In this document: positions 10,286 to 23,377 of the stretch, piece after piece
Layout: each line of letters starts with the position of its first letter
How positions within the stretch are numbered: position 1 is the first letter of the stretch
Source of the DNA: Trichoplax sp. H2
Taxonomy: Eukaryota > Placozoa > Uniplacotomia > Trichoplacea
NCBI GenBank assembly: GCA_003344405.1
Contig: NOWV01000111.1
Span: forward strand, 186,001 to 250,000
DNA length: 64,000 bases
Reading direction: 5' to 3'
The notes under the pieces: generated by a model
What the model saw: the letters and a program-made list of their open reading frames with translations, nothing else
Databases searched by the model: none
What the model was told of the DNA's origin: nothing
Made by a program: the position numbers and the translations under genes

Positions 10286-12673
10286 TAAAGACAGGGACAT
10301 CAAGTGGCTGTTACGTGCCAAAAAAATGTGCAGACTCCTCCATCATTTTGATCATTCTACTGCTCTCTTTCGTGCCTGCATACCATTGGGGATGACAATC
10401 GTGGACAGCCTAGTATTCCATTGTAGATCTACAGTACAGATCAAATCACCAATAAATAAGCGTACTGCCCTATTTTCACTACACTAAACAACCCTTTCCT
10501 TTTCCTCTCTCTCTTTCTTTCTACTAGTCCCTGATTCAATCAGCAGCAGTGTTGTGCAATGGAGTGAAAAGGCAATCCGAAACCAATCCAATTGTTGATT
10601 TTCGAACCCGAAATGAGTGCAATCGCTATACAAACACCGTATCATCACAGAAATTCTTAACCCGAATCCCTCCCTTGAGTCAGGTTTAAATCGAGTTTCG
10701 GTTTGACTTTGTACATCCCTGATCACCAGGCAGCTCTTGAATGCATTTAGGGATTGCTGTGGCATCGCCTCTGGAGAGTTGCTTGCAACAGCTGATCATG
10801 AGGATCGGATACCCAATATGGCCTATCGTCTAATTGAATTGAATTGTGGCGCTGTGCGGTCAACGATCAATAGCTATTTTCCAATATTCATTAATTAATA
10901 ACCCTTAATAATAAGAGAACGTGGATGAGCTTATTGAATTTACAGTATATTAGTGCCATCATGTACGGTATAGCATATACAGATTTTCTAGCCATTTCTA
11001 ACGTCTAGATTATGGCATCGGTAGACTGGATATCCAATTTCCATCGGCTGCAGTTCAGTGACCCATAGGTAGGGTAGTTGGGGGTAATCACGCTAAAGGT
11101 GTTTGTTATACCATATTTGAATGGCCGGCCAATCCTGAGTACTGTAAGTACATAGGATACGCTATGAAAGTTTGGAACAAAGTAGAAAACTCTTAATTGA
11201 CTAGCTGAGACTGTCTATTATACAAAGGCTATATCGTATTAGAAGCCAAGCATATAAAAGCTGTATATCTATGTAGAGATTCCCAGCTAAGGCTACCATT
11301 CCTTCTGGAGGCAACGTATTAATAAGCTATATTCCTTTATTAACACGAAGATCGCTACGTTAGTACAAAGCGTCGACAAGATACAAGTATTATATGTGAA
11401 TATATTTCAATCTCTATGCGGTATAGGCTCCTAATTTCCCCCCCCCCCCACCAGAAAAAATGATATTGGCTTTCAAATAGAATTCCTAGTAGATTTCAAG
11501 CGATATCAAAATATTTAGCAAAGTCACTAGGTGTAACGTTCTTTCAAACTACTATTGAAGTATTTATTTTTTTAATTTAAAGTGATGAAAAAGTCGTTAA
11601 AGAAATCGCAATGAAACATTTTCTTGCTGATCTTTATTCCATAAAGCAATCTCAGTACATATTTTGCAATATTCTTTATGTTTTATATTTGTAAGTTTAG
11701 TGAACAGCCCTTAAAAATATCTTGAAGGTAGCACGTTCGGAATCGGGAATAATAATTCATTATAACGATTACTTTTGCAAGATTTCCATTCTTTACTTTA
11801 AAATGCATAGCACTGTACGAGAAAATGTGAAAGTACAGCATAGCTTTAAGGAATCCTTTGTTGTCTGCTTGATATAAATACGTAGCCTATGAAAGCAAAC
11901 ACTACACTCACGGTGCCGTACAGTATCCTGAAAAAAAAAAACGACATAAGTAAGTCGCTTTGCCAATATTAAATAGTCTTGCATTGCTGAATTATTTCCT
12001 TTTAAACAAGTTGATTGTACTGGACAATACTGTATAATAATATGCTGTTCGTTAAGGTTATACAGTACGTAAAATTAGAGTAGAAAATATAACGATAAAA
12101 TCTTCTTAAATTTACTATAGTGAGCGTTTCATTCGCCATTTAATAGGACTAAGAACATCATAAGTATAGCCAGAAAATTACCTAGGAAGTTACTCTATTA
12201 TTAACATAAAATAGATCAAATTACCTCATCCAAAATCGCTATACTACTATCATCTATCTCAAATTGATTCAGAAGCGTAATTGACACTTTTCACGCCTTA
12301 GGTAATGCTACACCGTCCAAAAAGGTAAAAATACAGAAGTATTATTAGCCTATAAATACTGAGTGTACTATATCGAATGATGAAAAGGATGAAAGCTTAA
12401 TGTTGCTACAAGTGTTCAATAGGATAACTAAATATCGTACGGTAGAAAATTAGTTTTGTGAATGATTTTTCCTTTGCCATGCTGAAATAAACTCCTAGCA
12501 TTATACTATATTCATTTCACGGTATGCGAACATTATAATTTACGTTATAAGCACTACTTAGAATCATCATAGCATAATATCTACTAGCCTAACTTGATGA
12601 ATGTGTATTTAAAATTCAAAGTAATAGCAACAGCATTATTTATGCTTCACTTATAGAGATTGCTAAAATATAG
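10286..12673. other. No gene seen
   Basis: No supportable gene. A run of about eleven C lies at 11438-11449, a probable length-variable site. I looked for upstream exons of the transporter relic that starts at 12674 and found none. Confidence 0.4.
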
Positions 12674-13188
12674 GATCGAAATTAGCAACGGTGTTTGGGT
12701 TTACTCTATTCGGTATAGCAGTGGTTGTTACATCTTTCAATAGCGGCCTAGCAATAGCAATCGCATTTTGCTGTCGAGCAGAGATAGCAACAGTAATATT
12801 ATATAGTATTCCTTATGGATTACTAGGGGAATATCACAAACTTTACTCGGTAAGCAATGTCAAAATTTGCTAAAACAATCTACATACGTAAATTATCTGC
12901 AATGGCTATGACTAGCTGAGATTGCAATTCTTTGCTATGATTTACCTCATATTTCCAAAGGAGAACCCGCGATGGAGCCATCGAGGTTACGGAACAGATT
13001 TATCGATACTAAATAACTATCTGTACATCTAAACATTTTTTATATCACTGATATTCAGTTTAATCATGAAAAATTTAGATTCTATCAAGTGGGCTATTTT
13101 AGCTTCCGGATTTCGCAACATTGCTGCTGGCTTACTTTCAATATTTGTCATAAATGCAAATACTGCTGCACCATCAATAGATAACTAG
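12674..13188 (+). pseudogene. Truncated SLC45-type transporter relic (exons 3-4 only)
   Basis: Two segments match exons 3 and 4 of the intact transporters at 17.5 and 23.4 kb. The first (12674-12849) keeps a TAG acceptor, the phase-1 entry and a GTAAGC donor, and encodes SIPYGLLGEYHKLYS near its end, like SIPYGLVGKYH in the intact genes. The second (12961-13188) opens with ENPRWSHRGYGTD and matches the last exon to the terminal stop, but has an in-frame TAA at 13030-13032. Exons 1 and 2, with the sugar-transporter signature, are absent. It is most likely a partial duplicate decaying after loss of its 5' half. The exon 3 frame is still fully open, so the loss may be fairly recent. Confidence 0.85.
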
Positions 13189-16100
13189 AATAATATAAAT
13201 GTGAGTTTGTTTTTATATACTAGACATGCATTAAATTTGTAATATGAAAAACTGGACCATTCGCTTTATTGTATTTACAATCCCCAAGCTCCTGTCAAAT
13301 CTATGATATTTCTTGTTTAAAAATAAATATGAATTCTGTAGCTTTTAATTGCAATCATCTTATTTATTGGAATGCGACCTCAACTCAAGTAAGATATTTA
13401 CGAGGTTTCTAAGTATAACAGGACAGAAATATCGGGGCTTTTAATAAGTTTAATCAACGTAAAACATTCAACGTATCCACTCTTCAAATAGCCACCAATT
13501 AAAGGCAGAGCTGATACCGTTGCTTTACCTGTTAAGATTCACCAGTTATTTTAAATTTGATGATTTAAAACTTCATTTATATTGCAAAGAGTTTAACTGC
13601 GTCGCTAAGACAAATTAAATGATGTATACTTGTACAATATGCAGCATGGTGTACTTAAAGTTAAAGTAAAGCATCAGTTATAAAATTCGATGTGAGGTAA
13701 TGAATCTGATGTACATAAATTATATGATTCATCATTATCCTTAAAACTATTAATAACTGGTTCTTGAATATCTTTGTATAAGAATTTCGAAACTGTTTAT
13801 TCGCTATTTGATTGATTGGTCAAAAATTACTCTACATCTATCCAAATACTAAAACATGATTTCTACTATTAATACTAACTTATTAAGATATGTACTAACC
13901 TTATTAATATGTAAATCGACTCTCTTACCACGCAGTGGGTCGCCTTAACATCATCTTTACCATTCAGAAATCATCATGTGTATAAATTAATATTAAATAC
14001 GCGTATCATTAATTTAAAGTCGCGGATATTATTTCCTTAAGCGAGGCTTGAAATAGCTTTTAACCCATTCCTTGTCTTCATCATTAATTTATACTGGTAT
14101 TTGTCTTACCGTGGCTACAAAAATCTATTACAGATAGCATATCGTAAATTTTGTAATCACAGATCTTAGAAGGCATCCATAGTTCACGTCAAATCATATT
14201 TCAATCGCAAAACATTATAATTTTCATTTCTTCTTTGCGATATAATTGTGACAGCTAAAAATTTACTGAAAAGAATAGTAGACCACTTTTTAAATAGCTT
14301 CTACCATATTGTTCGAATATTAAGTTTACTAACTATAAAATCGTACGTATTTTTCAAAAATTGATTGACGTTCTAAGAATTGATCTACTATATAAATAAT
14401 AATCATTTAATTTATATACTTAAAAAGAAATTCATATTAAAATTTGACCATTTCATTAGTAAAAGTAGTTAATGTTTAAAACGGTACTGTTCAGTTTTTT
14501 ATCATTGTTGTAGTGCCTGATCTAGGTTAATTATTTAAGTTAGGATAAAATCTTAAATTTATTAGATAAATACCCTCCGCAGAATATAATAAAGCTTCAT
14601 TATAAATGTCGAGTATCCAATATCATACTGTCTTGTATTGCTAATTATTAATTTTTTTTAATTTAGCTATCTAAATTGAACTATGGTAATGATTTATTGC
14701 ACTAATACCATACTAATATCGCTGAACTTTCAACGTTATTAAACGCCTTACTGGTAGATTGCGGAATAATCAAAAACTATATGGTCGGAAAAAATCAATA
14801 AGTCGATTCAACTCTTTATTAAATTTCTTAGTTGAACTAACAATCATTAGTTCAATACAGACTACCTTTGACTTCTATCTTTCATACTAACTTAAAAGAA
14901 TGCCTTCATAAAATTCTTTTGTATGTTATATATCCACAGCTTGAAATTACATGCATAACTCTTACGTTATACTTTTTATCATTATTAATCATTAATCGCT
15001 GGCTTTGCAAGTTATACCAAACGATAAAACTCTAAAATAGTGAGAGGTCGAATCTATCCAACAAATAATTAGCTATTACTGTGATTCATACTGAAAACAT
15101 AAGCTGTAATTTGCAAAACACAATGCTGTCGATAGGCCTAATACATGGTCTACTAAAAAAATTTAGTAGTCCACGATTAATGCCACTACTTTTCTCTCTA
15201 TATACTGTATCGTCTTGGTCCATAAAAATGAATTATTTCATAATTTACATTAAATTGAAGCCCTGCCATACAATCGATGAGATTTTAGACGCATAATTAG
15301 CAATTATTCTCATTGCAATCGCAAGCAATCTCGGTATTGTACTGAAAATGGTGCTTGACGCTTTCGACATAATTGGATATCGTGGATTTTCTGTAATTAG
15401 GACATATCCTATTTTATAAATTATGATCTATCACTTCATAATAATACTAATGGCCAGCATATGAAAATTTAATCTTTTGCATATTATAATTTTTCCAGGC
15501 ATTTAAAATTATTCGATAACTGTCTGTTCATGCCAATTCCATTTGCTACGCCATCTCACTAATTGATCCTATAAAAGTGCAGCTCTCTGGCAATTTATAA
15601 ATTAGTACTATTTCCCTAAAATCATCCGGGCATTAATCTCTAATTTCACAATAAATCGAAGAGACTAGACTTATTTTTTTGTAGGCTTGTGTTGATCATG
15701 TGATATAAAACTACTACATAATTCGTATTTATGCAAAAATCAATTACTCTTTGCATGTAAATGAACGTAATTGTTTATTTTGATAATGGCACTAGTCCAG
15801 TAAATCTTAGTATAATCGTCATACAAGTATAACAAGCTCCATAGGATATTGGTGATGCTATAAACAGCAGTAATTTGTTGAATTATGTTTTAAACGTCCT
15901 TTACCATTTGTGGCAAAATAAACAAAAATCGAAAGGCTGACATCATAAAATAGCCAACTTGATTGTTAATAATTGTTTAGTAGACCAATAAAACCTTGCT
16001 TTTATCGCCATATTTAATTATTAAGGCCACTTGAAAAGTCGCCTATATTAAATTTATAGGTAAATTCTCAACATATGAGACCCATTTCATTTATGTCACT

Positions 16101-17449
16101 ATAACCTGTTTGATCAATTGTAAGTATTTTGATAAATTTAATACGTGAATAAAAACTGTCGATCGAAAAGTGTAAAAGTGGCATTATTTTATGCCTGATG
16201 TTCAATAAATATAATAAATTTCTTTAGATGAAATTAGCGCTCCTACCCATTATAACGTTAATGGTGTAGATTCTTATCCCATCAAGTAAGGTGCTAATAA
16301 AAGACATTGAAAAGAAACGCATTTTTAATACCGGTTCTAGCAAGCAGACCATTAGTAACTTTGAGCTATAAGTATTAGAAATTTTTTCCCCTAAGTATAT
16401 CTTATCAGACATTGCCACCATTTTGATGCTATAAATTATTCCTGCACATCCAAAATAGATATTTGACACTGTTAGCTTAATGTTACAATCTGAAAATTAT
16501 GTTAGTTTATTCATTGTAGCGTGTAGAGCATTATGTTTTAACGCTTCATAGATTCGCTATTAGCTATAAAATAAAGGATAGAATGGTCCTAACACTAATT
16601 ACTTAAATACTTCATCGCCTATTTCTGTCATTCCAGCAAACCATTTCAATTCGAAATTTTTATTTCACGTATTCCTTTGCCGATATAAACTATTTATTAA
16701 AATCTTCTTTAATGTACAGTATACCTGATGGGCTTTCTAATACATAGCACATAAATTGGTTCACACTCTTAAAACGAGACTAGTTTTTTCTATCTTAATT
16801 AGATATCATTAATGCTATTATATCTCTTGAACTAGCTGTTGGCTAATTCGTATGTGTGCCAATATGAAGCAAACATCAGATAAAATTACTTGAAAAATCA
16901 TGTTTTTAGCAATCTTTTAACTATGTCCAAGCGTACTCGTGATAAATTTAAACTACATTTAGCTAGACTAACCACAAATACAACATAGAATATTTTACAG
17001 TAGCATTTGCATTCATTGTACCCGTTGTCTTGTCTAATTCGTTTAGTTTTACCCTTAAAACTGCAGTAATATGGCATTCGAGTATTATCTCGATCGAGTT
17101 GGGATAATCTAGCCAAGTATCAATCTTATTATGCGCTATCATTACAATTGGCAATGTAAAATCTGCACCATATTCAGTGAGTAAAATTAATTATCAAAGA
17201 AGCACTTTATGAAGTGCTAACGATTTCGTAGTCACTGCATCGCTTAGAGAATAACACGGTACCAGTATCATTTTGCAATATTCTAAGGATCTTAAAAGTG
17301 TTTACAAGCTAATTTTATACTACGAAACTTTTATTAAAGTAATGTATGAAATAAGTATTTTGTAGCGTCATTTTAAAAATTGTTACCTTTAATAGTGCCA
17401 TTATAATCTCTATTATACCTAAACAGATTTGACCTACAAAGTTATAAGA
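13189..17449. other. No gene seen
   Basis: About 4.3 kb of AT-rich sequence between the transporter relic and the first intact transporter. Only short ORFs occur. A weak reverse-strand resemblance to the transporter exon 3 end near 15840-15870 is too short to call. Confidence 0.4.
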
Positions 17450-20010
17450 ATGGAAGATCCTAATCTATTCCAATATACGCGTCCGGAAAGTAATCATCGT
17501 CATGATAGCGAGAGTAAGAAGAAAACAATTGGCCATGATGGCATCATGGAAAGATCTCATGTTTTTCAGCCTATAAATAAACAACAAGTTGCCGCAGCAT
17601 CGTGCTCTTTTGCAGCAATTGAAATTGGTTACGCTGCTCAATCGATATATGAGGTGCCAATATTATCCTCTTCAGGACTACCACGAAAATATGTTCCGTT
17701 TTTATGGTGTGCAATGCCTATCTTAGCTCTAATTATTCAACCCTATCTTGCTATTAAATCCGATCGCTGTTATTGCAGTTGGGGTAGAAGACGGCCATTC
17801 ATGCTTGCCTTTATGATTGGTATGCTTATTGGCTTGATATTGTTAGGTTACGGTAAAACTTTGGGATTCCTAATAGATCATCAATCACAACAGAGTACTA
17901 CCGCGATTGCATTTACTATCATGGGAATATGGTTTATGGATTATTTCGCTGATGCTTTGCAAGTACCAAGTAAGGCATTAATTTTAGATTACTCTAAAGA
18001 TCATGCACAAACAGCAAACAACATAGCTACTGCTGTCTCATGTTTAGGCACGATTGTTGGCTATGGAATATGCAGGTAAGATTATCAATACTACAGTGGT
18101 AGCAAAGAATCAATCCATAACCAAGTTAAAGTTCCTTCGTATTCCTGTGACTGATTACGTTAAGGAAAGACTGCGGTTGCTTTAGTGATAATTATTAATT
18201 GAGTTTAATTGAAATTTTTCAGCTTAAATTGGAAAAATACCTTTCTGACGAATTTATTTGCTACTGAAATAGAAGCTGTCTTTACAATAGCTGCAACTGC
18301 AGCCTGTATTCTATTTATCGTTGCGTTGCTTTGCTGTAAAGAGAAAGTATTATATAAACCTAACCGACCCAAGCTAATCCATCGAGAGGAAGATACAATG
18401 TTACGTCATAGCATAAAAATTGGCAGTAAGGCAATAAATGGGATGTTATTTGGATCAAAATCTGAAGCTATTAGCCGAAATTACATCGTCATGATGGAAA
18501 AAGATAGGCATAAAAATATTCAATGGAAGAAAATGGTCTCCTGCTGCAATTTTTATTTTTATGGCATTATTAAGCTGCCACACGAACTAGTAATTTTGTG
18601 TATTGTATCGAGTTTCGGCTGGATCGCTCATATTGGTTTTATATTCTTTTTCTCTGATTACATGGGCCAGTACGTGTTTAAAGGCAACAGTAATAGTGCT
18701 TTTAATTCCTCAAGTTATATAGCGTATCGTGATGGTGTAAAAATTTCCAGTTTGGCACTAATTTGCTCTAACTTTATGGGTATAATATACATTTTTATAT
18801 TGGAAAGATGGTTATTAAAGTGTATCGGTGAGTGATGCAATAATTTTATTATTGCTAACATAGCGACTATTTTCATCTATTGCAAGCGATAATGATAATA
18901 TTTAAACATAATTTCCATTTAGTGCATGGAATAAAAGTGTTGATTATATATATCAAATAGATATGTGAATATCTGTAAAATTATTAGTTTAATTCGGAAA
19001 AGCTTCGATAATGTAGCTTTAATATTATATTTTTTGATTTAATTTTAAAGAAAATAGCTTTTGCTATAGTATGTTGTGCCATGAAGAATTTTTAAGAATA
19101 TTCTGGTAGATAATCTCGTATTTTGCTTATTAAGAAATAGTTGTAAACATGATGACTTCGACGAAAGTATCTCTTAAATACTTTACTACTATTCTCGTAT
19201 ATAGTACCTCATTGCAATCTACTATAATCAATAATTCGTACAATATATATTTCTTTGCTTGATACTTTCTATTTCAAAATTAAAATCAAGCCTTCAATAT
19301 CAAGTGAAGTTGTTGAATTAGCCACAGCTAGCAAATGTTTGGAAAACAATTCCAATAGATAGTAATGACTACTTATCTTTCGTTAATCTATATTTTACTT
19401 TTTCATTTCTACTTTTACTTTACGACAGGATCAAGAATGTCTATGATTCTTGGATTCACTATATCGTGTACTGCCATGATCATTATATCTTCAGTTGATA
19501 GCATTGAAATAATATTTTGTAGTTGTTGTGCTATCGATATCGCTACAGTATCATTACACAGCATACCCTATGGCTTAATAGGGAAATATCATCATTATTA
19601 CAAGGTAAGGGCTAATAGATCAATAAATGCTTTTACTAAAATAGTCTAGAAAACGGGCAATTTACGCGATAGTTATTGCTTTTAGACTTACTGGTGATGT
19701 CATAACAACTTTTAACCTAGCTTAGATCTAATATTTTGTGGTTCTTCATGGGTTCATAATATAACTTGACTATTAGGAAGATCCAAGATGGAAGGCTCGT
19801 GGATATGGAACAGATTCATCCGTTTTAAATAATTGCATGTACCTTGGCACATTATTAATTTCAGTAACCTTTGGTTTTATTATTGAAAATTCAGATTCAA
19901 TGCAAAGTGTTATTTTTGCCGCAGGTTTGAGTAATTTTATTGCAGCTGTCATATCTATTTTTATTATTGATCCTGAAACTATTTCCTCGACTCGGAATAT
20001 AACGATATAG
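17450..20010 (+). CDS. SLC45-family (MFS) sugar transporter, copy 1
   Basis: Four exons: 17450-18075, 18223-18827, 19429-19604 and 19777-20010, with intron phases 2, 1 and 0, all GT-AG. They join into a 546-aa open frame, close to the usual SLC45 length. The start is the ATG at 17450; the open frame extends upstream but without another ATG. A hydrophilic N-terminus (about 45 aa) precedes about twelve predicted membrane segments. Residues 104-117 read SDRCYCSWGRRRPF, matching the SDRCTS-x-GRRRPF signature after TM2-TM3 in SLC45 and plant sucrose transporters. The family moves sugars with protons across plasma or organelle membranes; this copy's substrate cannot be read from sequence. A long hydrophilic loop sits in exon 2. 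It is a tandem paralogue of the gene at 23378 and of the relic at 12674. Confidence 0.9.
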
Positions 20011-23000
20011 AATTCAATAATGTTATTGTATGCAGTCAAAATACGATTCTTATATTAATACATATAGAGAAATCGTTCTATTAACATCTAAAAACATTCA
20101 TGAATATCTTAATTCTTGAATATTTAGAATATTCTCTTCATTAATTTTTTGGGATATTCTATTTGGTTGTAAATATCAACTAGTATCAAACTTTTGCTCG
20201 TGTTATAAACAATGATGCTTCTCTATTTTGTTAAAGATACGGTATAGATATCGAATATATTATCCAATATTATTAACGATTGATTATATCAATAAAATAA
20301 GATAAAAGAATGGGCATGAAACGTAGGATTGCATCAGTTTTTAGTACGGCCTGTAATCATTATAAATATCTGTAATAATGATTTATCAATAGTAGAAAGT
20401 TGGTTCAATATTGCAATGATCATTACAGGGTTGTCATTTTTAAATTCAAATTTTAACTTGCATTAAGCAATACTCTTATAATATTAATATTAGTGGTAAA
20501 TTTTCAGTCTGATTGACTTGATTCAAAATAGATCTGTCTACATGGTCTTGTATTATTGAAACATCCATTTAACTATTATGACAGTCTCTATTCAATTACG
20601 ACAGAGCTTGCGTTGAGTCAATATGATTAACTGTCTATTTGACTGTCAGTGGACATCATGGTTTTTATTGGAGTATCAATAATAACCTGGTTTTATACCT
20701 TTCTTGATATCCATTCTACTTAAATAACCGTTTGTTCATTTGGTACAGCGATGAATAACCAATAGTGCAATAAATCTAGGTAGCTGACCTATGCTATACT
20801 GGTGTATACGTAAGCACATTAATAGTATAAGAACTACAGTATTGAACTTGAATCGATTTTTTGAGTTTAAGTCATTTTAGCAACCGGTATATTAGCAAAT
20901 CTCAAGAGTAGCCTACGCGATTACGAATTATAATTATTATTCAATAAGTGTGGTGAAACGGGGGAAAAAGCAATCTCAGATTGCAGTGTATGAGTTGATA
21001 TTCAAGTAATACAGAAATTTGCTCAAAATTAGTAGTAATAAAATTGTAATCTATACATGTTTTGCTAGGCTTTACATTTGTGGCGAGGCTATAGACAGTG
21101 TACGTATCAGGTATTAATCCTTATTTTTTTCGCAGAATCAAAGTGCTACTCTCTGATACATATTAGATCTGATTATATCATTATAATATCTCCACTACAC
21201 AAGTAGATTACCTTTCTGGAGTATAGCAAATAATTCATTGATTAGCTCACCATATGATGATTAAAATAAATAATCGGCCTATTACATACATATATATATA
21301 TGTTATATATATATATATATTATCATCATATCATATTAATGCCATTGTACGTGTGTCGCTCTGTTAAAGAGGATTCTGACTCTATATTGACTTAAAAGTG
21401 GACTATATTCCATGAAGTTTCTACGAATTTCGCTAGATAATTATTATTATTCCAAAAGAATATTATCAATGCTACCAGGCTGAATGGTGATTACTTGCAG
21501 TCCGTCAGCTCATGGTGGAAGAGTCGGTTTTAATATCTTGATTTAACCGCTTCTCATTACGTCTTATCCGCATCTACTACAGCACACAAAATCCGCCAGC
21601 TGCTTCTTGTATCAACAATTCAACATACAATATAAGTATTAAAGCCTATACAGTACTACAGTCTAACGGATTAATTGATTATTCCCTATAGTATTTTATC
21701 CACGAGTATACCTGGATAAAGATAGAACAGTTCAAATTACCGTAATCCTATAAAACATCTTTGCACTATAAATAAAAATTTTGCAGTTAATAACCATAAA
21801 GTGAAGAATCATCAAAGCTTGGAAGTAGCTTGGTAAATACCTCATTTGTCATCATCACCTATCGCCTATTATTTTGCCGCAATGAGTCACCGCTGTATCA
21901 CGAGGACATTATCCTTAAAGCCAATCAACAACCAAGCCAGGAACGTGAAGGAATCAAGCTGTCTTTAAAACAGTCCATAATAAAATAACCCCTGTAGACC
22001 CTAGTCTGTGATATTGCTAGGCGTAAAGAGTCTGTACAGTACTACTCCTTCCTTTGCTCATTGCCGTGCTTGGCATAGTTGACAAATTTGAGAACAAGCA
22101 TCATTACAATGTTTTTATTTTATAAAAATCAGGTACTGATTATAATGGTAAATCGTCATAAATAATGAATTAATTAATTAGTTCATTAACAACATCCATG
22201 CTGAAGAACATATCCTGCAAGTGTACTATACCTTACAGCATACAGGAAAAGGAATCGTATTGTCATCGGTTCGTTGTGCAATGCACTAAGCGACAATTGA
22301 TTGCTTAAGTAAACATTATAAATTAAATTTCATAGGCTACACAGGATAATAATTTCTATCTGGTCTCTGGCTTACGTCGTTATTGTTAGCTGCTGATGGA
22401 ATGGAATGAAATTCTCTTCAGGTAAAACAAGGATTAGTAAAATATTGCAAATGCGACCAACAATTAGCGATTATGTTGTTAACTGAATGTCTACAGTGCC
22501 ATCTTGCTTATTGCGCCGACATTCCCCTTAGGCATGGTCGATGATTGCTCATGTGATTAAGTGATATTATTCAAGTTCTTTATGGATTAAAGTTAACGAG
22601 TATTTATTGCAGGTACTAGTTTTGATCTTGAAATATAGAATTACGTGCCAATAGACTTAGGAAAGTTTACTTTGAGTCAATTTGTTATCGTACTCTTATC
22701 ACTACTGTTACTTTTTTATCTTTGCAATGAGAAGATCCCGTGGATTTCTTTCCTTAAGCAGACGTTAGTGCATTACAACGATAATGTAACATAGGCGAGT
22801 ATACGTGTACATGTATATCACATATCGATAATTAGATGGCAGACTACAGAATAAGGATGTTATTAAACGGTTTAATGAACTTTCAGATCACAACACGTAG
22901 TCTATTAGTCAAAATAAACAACTATTGCTGTAGCTACTGACGGTAATATTGACGAAAGGAAGTAATTTCAACATAGTATACAGTAATGGTTGCAAAATTA

Positions 23001-23377
23001 TTGGCCATGATGATTAGTAAATAAATCTTGAATATCTCACTACTTGTACTACAAATAGCGTAAGCAAATTTAAAACTACTAAGTTTACCGGTGTGGTAAA
23101 TATTATGTAATGCACATGCCAATATTCTATTGATATCGCTTATTCATTCATCCTAGGGGAAGCAAGCTTACTTTTGCCAGCAATAATCTTATTATATTAC
23201 ACTTTGAATAGATAATTTTATGGCTATGTATAATTTTATTTATTTATCCTATTTTACGATTGTACATCTTATCGTACCAGTGAAGTTGTCACTATGGCTA
23301 TCATTAATTGAAAACTATGACTTATATAACGTTCATTTTTTCAACGTTTCTAATAACTGTCGGTAGGATTATAAATA
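20011..23377. other. No gene seen; TA microsatellite
   Basis: Spacer between the two intact transporters. It contains a (TA)n tract at about 21287-21330. No exon-like segments with family resemblance were found on either strand. Confidence 0.4.
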